DNA of 64,000 nucleotides from Tigriopus japonicus (GCA_010645155.1 CM021321.1:7844390-7908389); one strand, 5' to 3'; shown: positions 32,921-45,053, numbered from the stretch's first letter. Program-made: numbers and translations. The notes: generated by a model from the letters alone, not told the origin.

Positions 32921-35769
32921 GTTCAAAATTGTCACAGCCACTAAGTTTTTTTACAGCCACTCTCTGCCACCTTCCGCTCCGACTGTCATTTAAATTTTTA
33001 TCTGCATGTACTGCCACTTTTGCAAAATGTGGAGACAGAAACTGCCACCTGGCATCACTGCGTGACACTGCTGGCTTGTCAGGGTCGTCAAAAAACAGAA
33101 AAGAGGTTGCGCGGAAGCCAAAATTCCTTGCAATGAAAACTACAGAAGCTCTTTGATGACAAAATTAGAGCATTATTAGTTCTTTATTTCATCATCTTGT
33201 TTCCCATTATTTTCAAATGATTGGGAATGCTCGGGCTATGTTAATAAAGCTAAATGTTGAGACCAAATAGCCAAAAATGCTGTCCTTTTTTTCATATTTT
33301 CTCACAATTTCAAGGATTTTGTTGCCATGACATTTTTGGGACGAAATGCCTATTTTGCCTATTTTACCTTTCATGGAACGAAGGATGGTTTGGAAATATG
33401 AGGGGTTTTACGACTTGTCCTGACATTATTCCCTCTTTAGCACAAAAATTTAGACAGCTTGAGAATATAAACTATAAGTTAGTAAACTTTATAATAATTT
33501 TGTTAGATTCTCGTGAAAAAGCAAAGCTCATAATTAGGGGTGCAGATTTCAGACAAGCAAGATTTTATGCCCAAACATGTTTATTTGCCACTTGCCAGCT
33601 TTTACAGTAAATTTGCCATTTTCCATTTTATTTGCCATTTTTGGGCAAATAAATGAGAAATATGTCACATTTGCCAAATAAATGTAAGGATTGATTTTTT
33701 GGGGTATGTAAATGCAAAGTTGCCTTTTTGGGGCACATAAATGCGAAAATTGTCGTTCTGTTGTGGGCAAAATGTTTTTGGAGGAAAAAAAAAGAAACGC
33801 AAAAATTGTCTCTGCGGGCAAAAATATTAGAAAAGAAAAACATTGTGCTTTTATTTAAATATTATTTTGCCTTCAAAATAAGTTTTCGTCCAAATTACGC
33901 ATCTTAATATCAAATTCTCATGCCAAACCCTTGGTTTACTACTAAATGTTTTTTCATTGACAACATTTGATTCAAACTTTACAAGGAATCCCATTCCTTG
34001 TAGCGGTATTAAAAAATCCGCCCCCCCCCCCAAAAAAAACAAACTGAGCGAACAAGGAGCACTACAGTTCTATTTAGACAGAAATGTTACTCCAGTTAGG
34101 TTAGTGGAGATTTGTTTTGAGCTCATTTCAGCAGTCCAGCAGCTAGGGTGCCAAGTGACTTGATTCTTTGTGCATTGCTCTTGTTCAAGCCATTGAGTTG
34201 TATTAATACTAGAGGGACTGTAAGCCTAAAAATGTGACTCCATTCGCCAAATGTTGAGTGGACAAAAGTGCAGGTAGATTTCAAATGTGTGATCAGGCAA
34301 ATGTCAACCATGCAACTGATGAATCAAATGTGGAATTGAGTAATGTTTTGGGTCATTTTTTTGTAATTGCTAGTGGTCATTTTCTAAAAAGAACCAAAGA
34401 CGTCACTAGGTAACCATGCCTTGAATTAGAATTCTACAACTAGGAACTTTTTTGTCAACACATCAAAAAAGTCACTGGTAGGAAGAAAACAAACTAAAGC
34501 TTTTGCAGTATGTAGGTTTAATCCAGATCACATATGGACAAAAATTAACTTGTGGCTTCAAGAACAAGTTTAAAAAAGCTGGCCTTGATTCGCATGTTTG
34601 GTCACACTGTCTGCTCAACAGTTGTAAGGGCGACATTTTCCTCATAAATTCAATGCCAAATCATCTGACTAAAGCTTGCATGCTATCTAGTGATTAATAA
34701 ATTATCTAAGGTTGGGGCATAGCAATTGAGAGAGCAATTCAGCAACTGACTCCCTGATATCACAAATTCCAGTTTTGAATCACCTAACTAGTTGTGCTCC
34801 ATGTCCAATCCCATCGCACACACAGTGCAAGCTTGTTGAATTACCAACAATTTGGGAGTGACATTTCTGTGTATATAGAACTGTAAGGAGCACGAGTTTA
34901 AGATCCTGAAAACTCTCAAAGCTACTAGCCTAGACAAGGATGACTCAACGAAGGATATATTACAGAATACCACTTAAGGCCGAGTTACTACAATGAAAAT
35001 TCAACGGAACATTTACTGCTTTGAAATAACCTCTCATTTTAGTACAATGACAGGCCTTAAGCTGTATTTCTGTAATTCGTCCTGTCCTTGGCCTAGATGA
35101 CGTCAGAAAAAAATGCTCAAGAAATACTAGCAATCAACTTCTAATGTGCCACCTGTTACGACTAGGAAGCGGAAAATAAATTTTAACTAACACTTTAAAC
35201 TCGTAACTATTTTCCATCTTTTGAGTATTTTAAACGATTTCGTGATTTACAGCGACTTTTTTCAATATTCCCAACTATTTTGCTATTTCTTCGCTTTTCT
35301 GACATTTTCAACTATTTTCGTTTTTTTCATGAGCTGAGTTTTGGGATGAAGTTAAAATTTCCTTACGTTTTGGAAATTTGAGCTTCTCCACATTTATGAC
35401 GGAATTTTTGCTACTTAATTTTTTTTAACTACAATTGTCTGTGGGAAGAGCTTGTATTGTTGCCAATTTAACAAAGTATTAGAACTTTCTCCCTGTTTTT
35501 TCGTCATTTTTTCAACTTTCTTACCAACATTTTTTCGGAAAAAGATGACTAAAAGTTTACTTTTTGTCGTTTTCACCAACTTAAAATCCACTCCTTAGAT
35601 CTACTCATGACTTGCCCAAGTCAAATCTCTACTTGAGACTTCATAAAATGATGAAACAACGACCTTTCTTTTAAATTTGCCATTGCTCAAGGCATCTGTA
35701 AAAAAATAGGGCATGTCTCTTATGACAACGACGGAGCATGACTTATTATTTTGTTTTTAACAAATGGAG
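32921..35769. other. Intergenic region between genes C and B
   Basis: Mostly AT-rich non-coding DNA. Contains a TTTGCCA/AAATAAATG-rich stretch (33541-33840) that looks like a decayed MITE without a recoverable second end, a poly-C/poly-A tract (34021-34040) and an inverted pair at 34049-34092 and 34840-34887. No gene supported. Confidence 0.5.
34049..34887. repeat. Inverted-repeat pair, ~40 bp arms
   Basis: ACAGTTCTATTTAGACAGAA (34062 region) is matched in reverse complement near 34850-34885 (ACAGTTCTATATACACAGAA), continuing into ATGT.ACTCC. May be the ends of an ~840-bp element; no TSD seen. Confidence 0.35.
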
Positions 35770-37883
35770 TCAGCTTGTCTCTTTTTCTTTTTTGGTGTCT
35801 TCTTTCTGCGCTTTCTTTTCATGCACGTTCTTGACGTGCACAGCCAAATTTCCACTCGTGGCTGTACGAAAATTACAAGAGGGGCACCTGAAACAAAAAA
35901 AAATGAAGCAATTTGCATTGCATATTGAATGGTTCAAAACCAGCTTTTTGATTGATATTTTTGATCATTTATTTTGATTATAATTTTGAAAAATGAAAAA
36001 AATGATTTTTTTTTGCGGAAATAAAACAAACGATATTCAATTTTTGGTCGAGAAACGCGATAAAGAGTGTTACTGAAGGTTTCCAGCAAGTGGTAAAAGA
36101 TGTATATGTAAAATAAGAAAATGGCCAATCGGTTGCTTTTTCTATTTAGAATGTTGAAAAGGGCAAGCTACTTTGAATTTAGATGCAAATTCTACATTTT
36201 CATTGGCGTGGTTCATGATGTACTTATTCTGGGGCCGTACAAAAAATGTAATGCAACAATAAATGTACTGTAATTTCTAAATGATAGGAGCACTTACCCG
36301 TAGGGCTTTTCTCCGGTATGAGAACGCAAATGAATCGTTAAGTTGCAAGGTTTGACAAACTTTTTGCCACAAATTGTACATAAATACTTCCTCTCTCCGT
36401 GAATGGCAGTGTGGTTTCGTAGTTGAGTCGCATCACCAGCATAGAAATCACACCGTTTGCATTTCAATTCATCTGACTGCGGGTGTTTTCGGTTGATGTG
36501 TCTTTTGAAGCTCATTTCATTTTTGAACTGCATCCCACAATGGTCGCAAACTAGGATTTGTCCATAATGGTCGCGCTGATCATGACGTCTTAACCTTTGC
36601 AGACGGCCGAATATGTTGTTGCACTTCAAACATGTAAAGGTATTGTCATTGTTCCTTTTAAATTTACAATCATTGGTTGATTTGGGGGTGGTCTTGATAT
36701 AACAAAAATTTGCGGCTTCGTGCGCTTGAAGCTGTTGCTCCGTGTCAAAACTACGTAAGCAATCCATACAATCCTTGCCAACAAATTGGACCAAATGGTT
36801 TGTTTCCTTTTCCCAAAGAAACTTGAGCTTATGGCATATGGCCACGTGACTCAGAAAAACCTCACCTTTAGGTCCTCGTTTCACATCTTGTCGACAATTA
36901 GGACACGTTATCTTTGCCACCTCCGGGTGATACAGAGTAAGATGATTGATGAGCCTTTCGGGGTTGGGCGAAACAAGACAACATTTCGGACATTGAAAAT
37001 CGCCAAATTGGTGTCGAAACATTTTGTGCCTGGCCAACGAGCTCCCAGGCACCAATTGCTTACAAATGTAGCACCTGACTCTATCCAGCTTCAGAACTGA
37101 CGCATTGATACCCTTGACACCGATTGGACCATATTGGTTGAATTGTTCAATAGTTTTGGGTTCAAATTTGATTCTGACATGATCAACAGGGGAAGCTACT
37201 GTTGTTTCAAAGCCATTATTCAAGCTAGGAGTTGTGTTCGGGAGGATTTCTTTTTGACTAGACTGAGTATTATCGAACTCAGTTTGGTCATCATCAGGTT
37301 CTAGCTTGGACAATTGAGGTTCAAGATTGCCCGGATGAATTTCATCAGCTAAGGGATCTTTAACAGTGATGTTTTCGTTTGTTGGTTTTCTTGAAGAATC
37401 ACTTTCAAGTCCAAGATGATAGGAAGAACCCTTTATCGTTTGATCATTTTGGCTTGAGTCCACATCCATTGATATCTTATCGGGATCCTGCCAAATTTCG
37501 AGAGGATCTTTGAGAGATTGTGAACAAGCTGGGCAAGATTTAGATTCACTGGATTTAGAAATCATAATGGAACAATAAGGAGAGAACTGACACGACAACG
37601 GAAAATTGTCATCTGGGGGCTTCATTCCCAAACACGGCTTTTGACTTTGAAAGAATGTATAGGATTTAGTCAGAAACTCTTGATCATTATCTACTTGTCC
37701 AGATTCGACGAGTCTTCCCAGAGCTCTAGAGACGAATTCATGAGTCACTGGATGGTATAGCATGGTCAAGGCCACAAAAGGCTTTTTGTCAACGACGAGA
37801 TCGGGTTTTTTCTTCAGGAACATTTGCCATTGGCCGTCTAAAGATACTTTGGTCAAAACCGCGATTTCTTTAAACTTTTCCAT
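35770..37883 (-). CDS. C2H2 zinc-finger protein C of the cluster (2 exons, 567 aa)
   Basis: Exons 36298-37883 and 35770-35887 (minus), phase-2 intron. The N-terminal domain (residues ~12-120) is a good reference copy: WQMFLKKKPDL, PFVALTMLYHP, RALGRLVESGQV, KPCLGMKPPDDNFPLSCQF. Its cysteines are 84, 98, 104, 117 and 120 (C-x5-C-x12-C-x2-C after the first), followed by IWQDP. After an acidic linker come CYIC and CPKC fingers, a CPNCRQDV...H...CH module, a CMDC module with TEQQLQAHE, then CLKC, CDHC, CKRC and CTIC fingers, the HTGEKPYG linker and a separate-exon finger CPSCNFRTATSG...VKNVH with a Lys-rich tail. Confidence 0.92.
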
Positions 37884-38580
37884 CGTGCACCAAAAGCACT
37901 TTACGATACAAACACGCCGAACTGAATATTGAAATGTCCTCGAATATATTTTAATGAAATATTCACTTGTTTAATAACGCTTCCGGTGTTTGAAAATAAA
38001 TTAGAAAATTGCTGTGCAGTTTGCTTGATTTGGTGCTACAATGTTTTTGTTGCAATGTTGTTGCTATTCGCGTCAGTTTTTGAAGGTGACCATGTTGTCT
38101 TAAAATTGGTGCATTGGTGTCATAAAACCGCTGCAAAATTTTTAGAGTTTTGCATTTGGCATGTGAATGTGATTTAGAACTAGGGCTCGGATAAAGTTGA
38201 TAAATGCAACTTGCACCAAAACATGCAACTTTTGGCCATTTTAATCAAAAATAGCAACGTTTTGATTTTTTCCCAACAAACAGCTCCTTTTGGCATATTT
38301 TGCCTTGACCATTGAAATTCTGCGGGATTTTGCTCGAAATATATATTTCAGCATTCAAAATCTCGGAGAACTTGACACAAATTCAAGGATTCATTTGAAG
38401 ACTGTTTTTGTTCTTAGGATATTTTTTCCAAGGCATATTTTCATGTCGGTGTCTTTTATGACTAATCAAATTTCCTCCTCATCGATAAAAAATAATCACA
38501 AGATTCGCACCCAAAAACAAAGAAAAAAGATCATAAATTATTCACCATTATTCACTTGAAGTAACTGATCAATTAAATCA
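37884..38580. other. Intergenic between genes D and C; solitary hAT end at 38181
   Basis: TAGGGCTCGGATAAAGTTG at 38181-38199 is the left terminus of the hAT family seen complete at 48921-49554. Its right end is not found nearby, so it is truncated. Otherwise featureless. Confidence 0.5.
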
Positions 38581-38582
38581 CG

Positions 38583-38633
38583 AACTTGTACGGTCTTTGT
38601 TCGGTGTGAGTCTTAAAATGTATGTATTTTCGG
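38583..38633 (-). pseudogene. Relic of the lost 3' end of gene D (finger His half plus linker)
   Basis: The minus strand reads KYIHFKTHTEQRPYKF, matching the family's LTIHLRSHTGEKPYKC just before the last intron. It lies ~320 bp beyond the premature stop of gene D, apparently separated from it by inserted sequence. Confidence 0.5.
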
Positions 38634-38951
38634 TCTCAGTTTAAAAAATGAAGAATAAATGAAGAAAGGAAAAAAAGAAAAAAAAACGATAATTGAGACC
38701 CCGGTTCCCCATAAGCCACGACGGCTTGTTCTCATGGGGATCGTTGGTTAAAAGGGAAAAAAAAAAATTTGGTCCTATCCCAGGGATTGGCCTTAGCTTA
38801 ATAGCATTAGATGAGACGGAAGTGACAAGAAGGTCGTAAAGTCGCAATAAGTATTTTGATATCTTAAGAAGTTTTACTCGGATCACTCATTCGCGTGAGA
38901 AGCAGTGTTTTTGCTTACATGCTTTCTGAAAATGAATCATCAAATCCGAAT

Positions 38952-40802
38952 TTATGAAGAGGATTTGCCACATATTGTACACAAAAGATTGCGCTCTCTG
39001 TGAATCTTCTTGTGAGTTTTGAGTTGGGATAAATTACCGATAAAATTACAATATCTGCACTTCAAATCATCGGACATAGCATGATCTCTATTTATATGTC
39101 TTTGCAAATAACCTTCGCTCTTGAACTCCATTCCGCAATTTTCACAAGAAAGATACCGTTTCCCACGAACGAGGCTCTCGTGATCCCTTGATTTGTCTTT
39201 CGTCCGGAATCCTTCCTTGCAATCCGTACAAACGTGTTGTTTGGTTGAAATCTTGCCCTTCTTTTTGACCTTAGTTGGCTTCCGGACCCACTTGCAACAT
39301 AAATTTGCACTTTCGTGTTCTTGGAGCTCTTCCTCATCGTCAAAACTCTCGTTACAATCTATGCATTCCTTCCCAAAAAACTGGACCAGTCGGTTTGTTT
39401 CGGTGTCCCATTGAAACTTGAGCTTGTGACAAGTTGATATGTGGTCATTAAGATCTTCAGAACTTAAGACCTGTTGACAATTGGGACACATTAATTGGTG
39501 AACACCCGGATGAAATCTAAGATGTTCAACTACTTGCCCTGCTTTGGGAAAAATCTGAGGACACTCTGGGCATTTGAAGTCGCCAACTTGGTGACGAAAC
39601 ATATGGTGCTTGGACAATGATCGAAAAAACACGAGGTTTAGGCAATAGTGGCATAAGGTTTTTAGATGGTTTGTACTCGGCTCCTCTTTGCTTTTCGCAA
39701 CATCCTCAGAAGCTCCGATTGTGACGGCATTTTTGGACATTTTATGGGTATCCTTAGGCGTAGACTGGATATTCTCTCCTCTATCAGCCTGATGGAACTG
39801 ATGTATAAAAGCATCTTCAGGCAAATTAACCGCTAAAGGATCGTTATCGGAGTCTTCTTCTTCACTGGATGACCATAAAGTTTTACGGTTGTTAAGATCT
39901 TCTTCAGAAAAAGTTTCCATAGGTTCACTTTTCACTTGAGAAGGCCCAAAATCATAAGGATATTTCACTTGAATATTGGAACATGATGCCTCTTGACATT
40001 CTTCCGCTTTTGTTGGTTGGATAGTATCAATCTCAATAGCCCGTTTCATCCGACTCATACAGTCTAGCAAATGTCTTTCTAAGCTTTCCGAATCTTCATT
40101 AATCGGATTATTCATTGGGCAGAATGGACAAAAAAGTGCATTGATCATGGGATGTTCTTTCAAAGAATGATTGCGCAAATCATGAGCATCCACAAATCGC
40201 TCTTCACAATGGAAACATTCCAAGTGGGTCCAGAAATGGTCGTTTTGAAAATGATCCTTAATTTTGGCAAATGGAAGGTGCTCTGAACACATTGGACATG
40301 TCCACAATTGACGAACCTTAGTTTGATTTAAAGCCCTAAGAACATTACGACCCTGGTTAAAAATAATATCTTTAGCCACTTTCTTCGGATCCTTCAAACG
40401 ACGATCACGATGATCAGCCAATTCCTGACAGGCTTGGCATATCTGAGAATCTCTAGTTCTGGGAATCATAATGGAACATTTGGAGGCAAATTGACAAGAC
40501 AATGGAAAATTAGCATCCGGTGGCTTCATTCCCAAACAAGGTTTTCCATTACTAAACAATTTAAGGCATTTACTAAGGAATTCCCGGATATTTTTGACCT
40601 GACCACTTTCCACGAGTCTTCCTAGCGCTCTCCAAACATATTCGTGCCTTTCAGCATGATACATCATGGTCAAGGCCACGAAAGGCCTCCCGTCGATTTC
40701 CAGGTCAGGCTTTTGTTGGACGAACATTTGCCAAGGGCCCAAAGAGACTTTGACAAGAGTGACTTTAACAGGACCTTCGGGTCCTAGATTTACCATTTCC
40801 AT
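38952..40802 (-). CDS. C2H2 zinc-finger protein D of the cluster, C-terminally truncated (616 aa)
   Basis: The N-terminal domain is intact (WQMFVQQKPDL, RALGRLVESGQV, KPCLGMKPPDANFPLSCQF, CQAC). It shares with gene H an extra block (DI.FNQG, CPMCSEHLPF, CFHCEERFVD, FCPFCPMNN) and then the family's CHYC/CPEC/CPNCQQ/CIDC modules and late fingers. It stops inside the last long-exon finger (LLCTICGKSSS*). Reading one base off from there gives LFINSDLMIHFQKAC, the expected rest of a finger, so a 1-nt loss in an A run is likely. No final exon was found downstream. Start taken at the ATG at 40802 (MEMVNL). Possibly functional but truncated, or a recent pseudogene. Confidence 0.8.
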   Translation of the reverse strand: MEMVNLGPEGPVKVTLVKVSLGPWQMFVQQKPDLEIDGRPFVALTMMYHAERHEYVWRALGRLVESGQVKNIREFLSKCLKLFSNGKPCLGMKPPDANFPLSCQFASKCSIMIPRTRDSQICQACQELADHRDRRLKDPKKVAKDIIFNQGRNVLRALNQTKVRQLWTCPMCSEHLPFAKIKDHFQNDHFWTHLECFHCEERFVDAHDLRNHSLKEHPMINALFCPFCPMNNPINEDSESLERHLLDCMSRMKRAIEIDTIQPTKAEECQEASCSNIQVKYPYDFGPSQVKSEPMETFSEEDLNNRKTLWSSSEEEDSDNDPLAVNLPEDAFIHQFHQADRGENIQSTPKDTHKMSKNAVTIGASEDVAKSKEEPSTNHLKTLCHYCLNLVFFRSLSKHHMFRHQVGDFKCPECPQIFPKAGQVVEHLRFHPGVHQLMCPNCQQVLSSEDLNDHISTCHKLKFQWDTETNRLVQFFGKECIDCNESFDDEEELQEHESANLCCKWVRKPTKVKKKGKISTKQHVCTDCKEGFRTKDKSRDHESLVRGKRYLSCENCGMEFKSEGYLQRHINRDHAMSDDLKCRYCNFIGNLSQLKTHKKIHRERNLLCTICGKSSS

Positions 40803-41617
40803 TGTGACGATTACTTCACACACAAAGAGGATCCAACAAGCACAGAAGCGTCGTCACAAGATATTTGGAAGCCAGTGTTGCTGATTTCTAGTGCCTCCAG
40901 ATGTTCGAGATCGAAACGCGCATAGTGATGGGAAGATACGGCAATTTAGTGATTGAAACAATCCAATCTTCAATCATACTCACGATAGGTTGCCCAACAA
41001 GGTCTGCCAATTAGCCTTCAGCGTCTATCATTTGTCGGTTGAATTCCACGAGGAAAAAGGCTTTCTTCTGAAGGTGAGCGCAAGTGGCACCCCTTGCTTT
41101 ATTCGTCTTTGGCTCAGGGGCGCTATGTAGAACTAGAAGGAACTTGCATTATGATTTTGCAAGATATTGTACTATGTGAGCAGAGTGATGGCAAACCTAA
41201 AGCTAGCAACCTCGCGTGAGAAAGATTGAAAGATTGTTTTTTTTCCATCAGTATTGAGTCCTTCAAGCGCAACCAGTGAAATGGAAATCACGTGCAACCT
41301 TTGAGCTTTGATGCACAAAACTTCTGTTCTAATGTGTCCAATATACCTTTAGAAGCTCGAAGATGGGTCACATGTTTGTGTCAGGGTGCAATTTCTGGAG
41401 CTGTATTACTAAGGTGACCTCCCAGTCTTATGTACTGTGACCTCCCAGTCAGCTGCTCCTTAAAGGACCCAATACGGCATTTCCAATACATGAGACCCAC
41501 TGATGCCTTGGCCAAAGATGAAAGAATGAGAAAGAGTCTGTACAAGTGCAAATTTTTCAGATCCAAAACGCAACGTTTTACCACACGAACAACAAATTTA
41601 CAAACATTTTCTAATGA
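40803..41617. other. 5' flank of gene D, nothing recognised
   Basis: No coding feature. A short direct repeat GTGACCTCCCAGTC occurs twice around 41413-41453. Confidence 0.4.
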
Positions 41618-42226
41618 GGGGGAGGTTTGAGTGATCTCTTCAAAAATCTTATCGCGGGCGGATGAAAGAAGAGAAAAGGCTTGTTTGGCAACAGTGGGTG
41701 GTTCGTGAGAATGAGGGTTTTCGCAATTTACAGACCGCCCTTGCGAATTAGATGCCATGAAAAATGTCGAATTGCAAGTTTGAACACCTTTGGTTAGGAT
41801 TTTGGAAATGCACACTTTATTTGCTCGTTCTTGCACGAGAAAATTCTCAACAAAAGGCCACTTTTTTGGGTAAGTACAAGTGTAAGTGATGTTATAAGCA
41901 CTGATTTGTATTGTAAAGCTCCAAAACCATCATGGTATCAAACAAAATGCCGTTTTTTGTACGTGTTTCTCTTCAATATCAAAGGTCTTTTTTAAGTGCT
42001 TGCCATTTTTTAATCAATAGAATAATTTTGCAAATTCTTACAAAACCGAGAGTCAAAATGTCCAAACTGGCAATTCGACATTTTTTGTAGCATCTAAGTC
42101 ATAAGGGCGGTCTGTAAAACGCGAAAACCCTTGCACTGACCAAAATCTTACATTGACGAACAAGCCTTTTCTCTTTTTTCATCTGCCCGCGATAAGATTT
42201 TTGAAGAGATCACTTAAACCTCCCCC
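41618..42226. mobile_element. Fold-back element, ~165-bp inverted arms
   Basis: Left arm 41618-41782 starts GGGGGAGGTTT; right arm 42063-42226 ends AAACCTCCCCC. The arms share ATCTTATCGCGGGCGGAT / its complement, the AGGCTTGTT block and ACAGACCGCCCTT / its complement, with gaps. Loop ~280 bp. No TSD recognised. Confidence 0.65.
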
Positions 42227-42837
42227 TGCATGCCTCATTTGATGAATTTTTAATGTAAAACCAATAGCAATGAGTGATCTAATGGTCTTTGTCTTTATTT
42301 GTGATTTATTCAAAAAAGTATATTTAATTTAGTTCAAATTTTTCTCACCTGTGCGCTCTTTTTTGCATTTTTTGTATTTTTGTTGCATTATATGATGCTT
42401 TTTTGGCTTTTTTATGTGTATTATTTGTGCAGTCCAAGTCATCTAGAGCAGAAGACATTCAGGGTCCATACATCTGGTCAATTCAAAATACTTGGCACAA
42501 TTTCTTGACTAATTCTGAGTTTTGTCTCTTTGCAAGTTCATACCTTACTCTTGTTCAATGAAAAGGTAAAGCAAAGCCACATCTCAACTGTTATTGAGCA
42601 TTATTATAAAATATTGCCCTGTTTGTAACATAAAATACTTTATGTAACTTAAAATAAAATCGAGATTCATCTTTGCAACACTGATTTTTAAGCCCCTTTC
42701 AAAGCAAGTTTGATGGTCGAGGTTTCTTCACAGAGAGCGTAATTATTCTAATTAGTGTGTTTGACAGGCTAACATGGTTGTCCCAAGAGAACTGCCTTTC
42801 TGATAATATGTTTTATTGTTAATGGAAATGTTATCAT

Positions 42838-43721
42838 TAGAGGTGTCATTTTGGTGCAAATAAAAAGTGCAAAAAGTGCTACTAAAAGTGCAAAAAAACA
42901 GGAAAAAACGCAAGTAAAAAGTGCAAATAAAAAATTTTCACATTTTTTTAGTACATTCATTCACACGCCTACTTACACTTACGAACTCACTCACACTTTC
43001 CCACTACACTAGAAGGAGGAGTTCCTCAAGGAGATTATATTCCCTCCGACGGTTGATTCCTTAAGCTACCTTCCCAAATCCAATCCCAAGTCTGAATGAA
43101 ATTGATAATCTCGTCGTGCACAAAAACTGCTATTTTGAAGCCAAACACGCCTCTTATTTGTTTGTTGGACCTACTTTTGAGTGGCAACTCTGAAAACGTC
43201 GGATCTCGTAGAAAGATCTCCATGATGAGCTGAGAGAAACACATGCAAATCCAAGGAGAGCTTTTTTTCTCCTCGTCACTCACTTTGAAGTTAAACCAAT
43301 TACGATTTTGGTAGCGGCTCAAGTGCTGGACGATATCGACAAAAAACACCTTCAAAAACCAGGTCCCAAAGCCATAAGCAACGATAAGTTCGAGGAGGAA
43401 ATTGTTGTTTTTCATTGCCTTTGCCAATCTGGTGGTAGCGATCACGAGAGATTTTTCTGGATCAAGAAAAAACTGATATTTTGGTTTCTCTATGCTTGTG
43501 TTCGTATGTGAATGTTTGTAGATGTCAAGCACAACAGAGAAATTCAAGAAAATTGAATCTCTGACTTCAGATTAAAAAAAAATTATGTTCAAAAAATAAG
43601 TTCAAAAATGAGCATTTCAAGTACTTTTGGAATTTTAGTCCAAAAATGGCAAAAAGTGCAAAAAGTGCAAATAAATTGTGAAAAGTGTAAAAAAACATTT
43701 TGCGCCAATGCGACATCTCTA
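42838..43721 (+). mobile_element. hAT element, TAGAGGTGTC family (884 bp)
   Basis: Begins TAGAGGTGTCATTTTGGTGC and ends GCGCCAATGCGACATCTCTA, with a perfect 8-bp TSD GTTATCAT (42830-42837, 43722-43729). Subterminal AAAAAGTGCAAA repeats. Carries a 170-residue ORF on the minus strand (43035-43547) of unknown identity. Confidence 0.85.
43035..43547 (-). CDS. Hypothetical ORF inside the hAT element (170 aa)
   Basis: The only sizeable ORF in the 884-bp element. Hydrophobic and aromatic-rich stretches (FLLELIVAYGFGTWFLKVFFVDI) suggest a membrane segment or random AT-rich coding. No hAT transposase motifs (BED, C-terminal dimerisation) seen. Could be captured host sequence or chance. Confidence 0.25.
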   Translation of the reverse strand: MNFSVVLDIYKHSHTNTSIEKPKYQFFLDPEKSLVIATTRLAKAMKNNNFLLELIVAYGFGTWFLKVFFVDIVQHLSRYQNRNWFNFKVSDEEKKSSPWICMCFSQLIMEIFLRDPTFSELPLKSRSNKQIRGVFGFKIAVFVHDEIINFIQTWDWIWEGSLRNQPSEGI

Positions 43722-43729
43722 GTTATCAT

Positions 43730-44624
43730 TCTCAGCATCTTGACGGAGATTTTTGGAGGTTGCGTGATTTTTTAAAAGTAAAAATGATGCATCAAGTTTA
43801 CTTTAATTTAGGGTAGTTTAGGCTTAATTAAAATTTGTTGTTTTGTTGTTTATTTTTTAAAATTTGTTCCATCTAAACAGAGTCTTACGACCATAGAATA
43901 TTTGGATGGTGAGATATTATAGAAGAGTGTTTTACCCTCTCAAGTCTGAAGTTGACTAGACTGTAAGTAAGCCATTTTCTTTGGTTTTTACTTTGCAATT
44001 ATTGTGCCAAGTGTTTAACACTTTGACCTTGGCAGAAAATCAAAATTTACCATGACACTTATCTAAAAATTCTAATTAGTAATTAACTAAACTTCAAGTG
44101 AGAAAATCAAATTGAAGTATTTTTTCCTCAGTAACTTTGTATGCGTGTGGTAGAGGGCGGACAAAATTTCAAACAAAGTTTTTGCATTCTTGACATTTTT
44201 GCTCTTTATTTCAAAATATTAAACGATTGATTGAACTATTTGGCACATTTCCTGGGATATTTCAACCTGTTTCCCGATCATTTTGCTCTTTTTAGCTATT
44301 TTTAAAATCATGGTACAATATCAAACTCCTTTCAATAACGATTCTTCAACATCTGAGTCAAATTTGAAAATGCAAGTCCCACCATTTTTTTTCGGTTGAA
44401 TCTGACAAGAAAATGAGCTTCAAAGGTACAACAGTATGAAAAGACGTCTATTTAGCAATTCCATAGTATTCAAAACATTTCATGAGTGCTTTAGTACACA
44501 ATATTGGTTGTAGGAGAAACGTTCAGTTTTATCAATATTTGTTCCTTCCCATGTGTTCCCTTTTGCGTGTTGTTATTTCCAAAAAATACAAAAAATAGCA
44601 ATCATCATTGTTAAACATGCACGA
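43730..44624. other. Intergenic, nothing recognised
   Basis: AT-rich; no ORF, repeat boundary or RNA feature supported. Confidence 0.4.
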
Positions 44625-44860
44625 GACATGCAGCTGGGTCGCAGGAGTTGAGGTTTTGGCAACCATACACAACACTCCGTGTTTCGTTAGTTCGAGTCCA
44701 GGTCTTGCCGAGTCCTAGTGGCCTGTGGTATTAACCAAGGACATGTTTTAACTTACATGCAGTAGTCACGGCTTAGATGGCTTAAATGGACGAACCTATC
44801 CAGGTTCGTCCATTCCTTCATCCAGTTTCCTCACCCTCATGAATGAGGGTGAGGTAATAA
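44625..44860 (+). repeat. SINE-like repeat with B-box and two perfect hairpins
   Basis: A B-box-like AGTTCGAGTCC at 44689-44699 is followed by two near-perfect palindromes: 44785-44814 (13-bp stem AATGGACGAACCT, 4-nt loop) and 44829-44854 (11-bp stem CCTCACCCTCA, 4-nt loop). The A-box is poor. Likely a tRNA-derived repeat with a structured tail. Confidence 0.45.
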
Positions 44861-45053
44861 TTGAACTGACACCTTTTAGTAAACTGAAACTCACATCTTT
44901 CATCAACCTCAAAAGCAATGTCTATTTATGAAAAGAAATTTTCCAAAAGGAATTCAGTGGTAACGCGTTCCTTATTTTGGAGGAAGGGATGGGAATTGTA
45001 ATCCGTTCCTTCTTTCGAGGAATTATTCTTCTTATCCGGGCCCTACTAATAAG

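Noticed and set aside
33541..33840. Another hAT MITE beginning TAGGGGTGCAG
   Set aside because: No matching right end or 8-bp duplication could be found.
41381..41836. 151-aa minus-strand ORF
   Set aside because: Runs across one arm of the fold-back element; no protein family features.
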